Positions 60,737-64,000 of a stretch of DNA of 64,000 nucleotides are shown here, in pieces. The notes beneath the pieces were generated by a model that did no database searches, had not been told where the DNA came from, and was given only the letters and a program-made list of their open reading frames with translations. The stretch lies in contig NZ_JAFCME010000001.1 of NCBI RefSeq assembly GCF_018130065.1, forward strand, positions 1 to 64,000, given 5' to 3'. A program made the position numbers and the translations under genes. Source of the stretch: Bradyrhizobium sp. AUGA SZCCT0158. GTDB taxonomy: Bacteria; Pseudomonadota; Alphaproteobacteria; Rhizobiales; Xanthobacteraceae. Position 1 is the first letter of the stretch. Each line of letters opens with the position of its first letter.

Positions 60737-61325
60737 TGGCCGTCCATACCTTGAATATCTCTTCTTGCCCGGCCCATCCTAAGCAACGCATGCGGCTGCC
60801 GGATGCAATCAACTCCGATGACCGGGTCTTAAACAAGAGCGACCCCAGCCAATACGCCACGCTGCCAAGGCCGCTCACCGGCGGCGCGGGCTTGGAGGTT
60901 CACGGCCGACGGCTCGGAATCGATTCCTGCCGAATGAGATGGTTCCTATGCTGAACAAGTTACCGTTGAAATAGCCCCCCGCCCGAAACGGCAAAAGCTA
61001 GACATTGCCCAAGCATCTATCCCAACTGGCTGAAGATGCGGAAGCCGAGCGGCGATATGGCCCGCGCAACCTGCGAGCAAAGGTACAGATACCGCCGTCA
61101 GGCGAACGGTGCGGCCTGACTTCCCTTTGTCGGAGGCAGGAAACGCACCGCTGCCCCTATCGTCCTTAAAGCAGCTCACCTGAAGAGCATCCCCTCCATT
61201 CGGTCAAAACGCCGCGGCGCTTCCAACAACGCAACTGCTCGCGCAGAGCGACGTTACCCGTAGAGCAAAGCTCCGCCGAGTTTTCGAGCGGGGCGGATCG
61301 AATCTGCTCAGAAAGGAAACGCCAC
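60737..61325. other. No gene found
   Basis: Divergent control region between greA-like and the protease. Frames on both strands are short and lack composition. No promoter was recognised with confidence. Confidence 0.3.
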
Positions 61326-62735
61326 ATGACCCGCCATCTGAGAACGCAGTTATTGGGTACCCTAGTTGCGAGCGCTCTTGCCGTGAGCGCGCTCGCGTCG
61401 GTGAAGACACCGGTCTTTGCCCAGCCGGCCCCGGTTCCAACCGACTTTACTGCGGTTGTGCGAAATAAGATGCCCGCCGTCGTCGCGATTCTCACGAAGC
61501 AGATGATAGAAAACGAGGCGCGCGGGCTGCCGGACGACCTGCCGTTCGGTGACCTATTTCGGCGTCGCTTCGGCGAACCTCGTACGCAGGCGCGGACGGC
61601 GCTAGGCTCGGGGTTCATTGTCAGTGCCGAGGGTCACATCGTGACTAACAACCACGTGGTGGATAAAGCCAGCGAGATCCATGTCCGTTTCACAGACAAG
61701 ACCGATGTCCCGGCGAAGCTAATCGGTCGGGATCCGTCCACCGATATTGCAGTGCTCAAGATCGAGCCGCGTCCCGGTATCGCCGTCGCAACCTGGGGCG
61801 ATTCCGACAAAATGGAGCCCGGGGCGTGGACCATCGCGATCGGCAGCCCCTTCGGCCTCGGCGGCACGGTCACTGTCGGGGTGCTGTCGGCGCGGGCACG
61901 CGACATCCAAGCCGGCTCATATGACGATTTTCTGCAGACCGACGCCTCGATCAACCAAGGCAACTCGGGGGGCCCGCTGTTCAACGCCGCGGGCGAGGTG
62001 ATCGGCGTCAATACGGCGATCTTTTCGCCGGTTGGTGTCAACGTAGGCATCGGATTTGCGGTGCCGTCGCGGACCGCGCAGGCGGTCGCGGATCAGCTCA
62101 TCCGGACGGGTAAGGTCGAGCGGGGCTACGTCGGCATTCGCCTGCAGGAATTGACGACCGGGATCGCCCAAGCGCTGGGCCGGCCCGATACCAAGGGGGC
62201 ACTTGTTGCCGCGGTGGAGGCAGGCAGCCCCGCGGACGACGCCGGGATCAAGATCGGCGACGTGATCACTCACATTGGAAATCAGACCATTGAGGGACCG
62301 CGCGCTCTTTCTCGGGCCGTCGGAGAAATGAAGCCCGGGACGCAGACCCCGCTTACGGTGGTCCGAAACGGTAAGACGCAGGAGATCACGCTCGCTATTG
62401 GGCAGCGCCAACAGGATCTCTCGGCTCGGACGGGCGCCTGGGAAAACTCTGACAAGGACGGCAAACGGCTTGGATTAAGTCTCGGACCGATGTCGGATGC
62501 CGCGCGGCGGCGCCTTGGCGTCGATTCGGGGTTGGTGGTCGGCGATGTCGAACCCGGCACACCAGCGGCCGAGAGCGGGATCCGACCCGGTGACGTGATC
62601 GTGACGGCCAATAATCGCTCCGTCGCTCAGCCCCCGGACCTGGCCGAAGAATGGGCAAAGGCGCGCAAGGAGAACAGACCCCTTTTGGTGCGCATTAATC
62701 GCGATGGCCAGTCGCTCTTTTTCGCAATCTCCTGA
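61326..62735 (+). CDS. DegP/HtrA-type periplasmic serine protease
   Basis: 469 residues. Signal peptide to about residue 33 (cleavage near FAQP). Trypsin-like domain with the triad His in VTNNHVVD, Asp in DPSTDIAVLK, Ser in INQGNSGGPLFNAAGEV. Two PDZ domains at about 255-350 (GYVGIRLQELTTGIAQALGR, KGALVAAVEAGSPADDAGIK) and 375-465 (SDAARRRLGVDSGLVVGDVE). It degrades or refolds damaged envelope proteins. Ribosome site AAAGGA. Fits the stress theme of the block. Confidence 0.93.
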   Translation: MTRHLRTQLLGTLVASALAVSALASVKTPVFAQPAPVPTDFTAVVRNKMPAVVAILTKQMIENEARGLPDDLPFGDLFRRRFGEPRTQARTALGSGFIVSAEGHIVTNNHVVDKASEIHVRFTDKTDVPAKLIGRDPSTDIAVLKIEPRPGIAVATWGDSDKMEPGAWTIAIGSPFGLGGTVTVGVLSARARDIQAGSYDDFLQTDASINQGNSGGPLFNAAGEVIGVNTAIFSPVGVNVGIGFAVPSRTAQAVADQLIRTGKVERGYVGIRLQELTTGIAQALGRPDTKGALVAAVEAGSPADDAGIKIGDVITHIGNQTIEGPRALSRAVGEMKPGTQTPLTVVRNGKTQEITLAIGQRQQDLSARTGAWENSDKDGKRLGLSLGPMSDAARRRLGVDSGLVVGDVEPGTPAAESGIRPGDVIVTANNRSVAQPPDLAEEWAKARKENRPLLVRINRDGQSLFFAIS

Positions 62736-62878
62736 ACGAAGGAGCTATCGCGTGTATCCTTTCTAGAACCCCCAGGGATGATTCCACGTGGCTTGTCGGA
62801 CCTGCAGCCAGGGCTGAAAACGCCCTTACAACGCTGAAAGCCGGCTCCGCCAAACGGCAACAGCGTTCGACATGACAC

Positions 62879-63835
62879 TCAGGCGCGCACCTCCTGCCGT
62901 TGAAAGGCGACATAGGCGAGCGTGAACAACAGGATCATCGCGGCGACCAGAGCCGAAAGCTGCGGCCAGATGATCAGCGCGCTTTCCATCGTCGGCAAAG
63001 GCGCTCCGTACAATGCGCCCTGAAGCTGCGACATGAAAAATGGTCCAACTGAACGCGCTGCGGGGTCAAGCAATATGGCGGTGATTTCAGCATAGAGTGT
63101 TTGCGGCGAAAGCCGCGCGATTGATTGCTGAGCTTCAAATTGCGCAAGCACTGTAGAAGGATCGAGCGGATCCATTGGCGCGATGACGCCGGCAAGCAAG
63201 GGTGCGATCATTCCCCAAAAGACCGTGAGAATCAGCCACACTGATAACGCGGCGAGCGCCGACGTTGCCGGTGATCGAATGACAGCCGAAAATGCGATGG
63301 CGAGCGCAAGCCAAACGCCCGCGCAGGCAAGGGTCGCTGCGAGGTAGGCCAGACTGCGAACGACGTCGGCTGCCGTTGGTGGCAGTCCGAGAAACAGAAT
63401 ACCGAGCCCGGTCATTAGCAGCCACAGCGTAAGCAGCGCGATGGCGATGACAAGAAGTGCTCCGATAAACTTTCCGAATAGTACTGCGTCGCGATAGATC
63501 GGCTGTGCCAGCAGCCGGCTCATGGTGCGGCGGTTGTATTCGCCGTTGATCGCATCGAAGCCAAGCGCGATGGCTACCAGCGGTAGCAGGAAGCCGAGAA
63601 ACGCGGCAAATGAAGGCAAGGGCTCGCGCGCCACCGTGAAAAGCTTCAGGAACAGATACGCGTCCTCGGCCGTGGTATCCTTGATGCGGCCGATCGCGCC
63701 ATAGACCGCCCCGATCGCTGTCAACAGGACGAGGCCCATGATCAGGTGCAAGCGCGCGCTGGTCAAGTGATCGGCCGCCTCCTTGAGCGCAATGACGCCG
63801 ACGCCGCGGAACGGAGAGCCCTCACGCACGATCAT
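62879..63835 (-). CDS. ABC-2-type transporter permease (NosY-like)
   Basis: 318 residues with six hydrophobic helices: SARLHLIMGLVLLTAIGAVY, PSFAAFLGFLLPLVAIALGF, FIGALLVIAIALLTLWLLMT, VRSLAYLAATLACAGVWLAL, ALSVWLILTVFWGMIAPLLA, LSALVAAMILLFTLAYVAFQ. The DAINGEYNRRTMSRLLAQPI segment is typical of ABC-2 permeases. The start overlaps the upstream gene by ATGA. Confidence 0.88.
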   Translation of the reverse strand: MIVREGSPFRGVGVIALKEAADHLTSARLHLIMGLVLLTAIGAVYGAIGRIKDTTAEDAYLFLKLFTVAREPLPSFAAFLGFLLPLVAIALGFDAINGEYNRRTMSRLLAQPIYRDAVLFGKFIGALLVIAIALLTLWLLMTGLGILFLGLPPTAADVVRSLAYLAATLACAGVWLALAIAFSAVIRSPATSALAALSVWLILTVFWGMIAPLLAGVIAPMDPLDPSTVLAQFEAQQSIARLSPQTLYAEITAILLDPAARSVGPFFMSQLQGALYGAPLPTMESALIIWPQLSALVAAMILLFTLAYVAFQRQEVRA

Positions 63836-64000
63836 TGGTGAACCTCCCGGAAATACCGGCCATAGGCTTCATCGAGCCTAGCCCGACGCAGGTCGAGGTT
63901 GCGGAGCGCACCGCCTGCGGCGACGATCCGCTGCGCGAGCTGCGGCCGAACATCGCGCACGGCCTCGCATTGCCAATGCCCGTTCACCGCCATGACGTTC
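63832..64000 (-). CDS. ABC transporter ATP-binding protein, C-terminal part
   Basis: Partial, running off the window. The last 55 residues read GHWQCEAVRDVRPQLAQRIV, AAGGALRNLDLRRARLDEAY, GRYFREVHQ, the usual end of ABC-2 ATPases. It couples directly to the permease. Confidence 0.75.
   Translation of the reverse strand, partial: NVMAVNGHWQCEAVRDVRPQLAQRIVAAGGALRNLDLRRARLDEAYGRYFREVHQ

Overview
The window looks like an accessory part of a Bradyrhizobium-type alphaproteobacterial chromosome. It is GC-rich and carries many small proteins typical of that group, secreted DUF1236 proteins, Ku with stand-alone ATP-dependent ligases, and small heat-shock genes behind ROSE-type leaders. Many intergenic sites match the alphaproteobacterial general-stress promoter (GGAAC, 16-17 bases, then CGTT or a close variant) read by the sigma factor EcfG. 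No rRNA, tRNA, CRISPR array or intact insertion sequence was seen, and no ecfG, phyR or nepR gene lies here.

Region 1 (1-32.9 kb) is a patchwork of short genes, many with frameshifts, lost starts or duplicated remnants. It holds an 87-residue family in three copies, Myb/SANT-like small proteins, a pair of thioredoxin-like DUF899 genes with a divergent GlxA-type regulator, a Ku gene with a broken ligase partner, and a ligase/AlkB-like operon divergent from a hydrolase operon. It also has secreted Tyr/Gly-rich, Gln-rich and Cys-repeat proteins and two peptides with double-glycine leaders. Between these genes lies a repeated genetic unit: an EcfG-type promoter, then 35-40 bp, then a related terminator hairpin. 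This would make a family of stress-induced RNAs of about 70-80 nt.

Region 2 (32.9-38.3 kb) is an intact amino-sugar cluster. It encodes a GlcNAc-6-phosphate deacetylase and an aspartokinase on one strand, and divergently a BadF-type sugar kinase, MurQ and a SIS-domain NagB-II-like deaminase. A chemoreceptor follows, then a graveyard (40.5-42.1 kb) with a multiply frameshifted ThiF/E1-like gene.

Region 3 (42.1-49.9 kb) is a compact operon: a Tat-exported binding protein, two permeases, an ATPase, a GntR/UTRA regulator, a sulfatase and a formylglycine-generating-enzyme-like protein. It reads as uptake and desulfation of a sulfated carbohydrate. A transposase remnant abuts its end.

Region 4 (50-64 kb) holds a metallo-beta-lactamase-fold hydrolase and a stress block: three Hsp20 genes, two with RNA-thermometer-like leaders, GroES, and a groEL with two frameshifts and an internal deletion. 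It continues with an NDUFS4-like fusion protein, a GreA-like factor lacking one tip carboxylate, a DegP-type protease and the start of an ABC-2 transporter that runs off the window.
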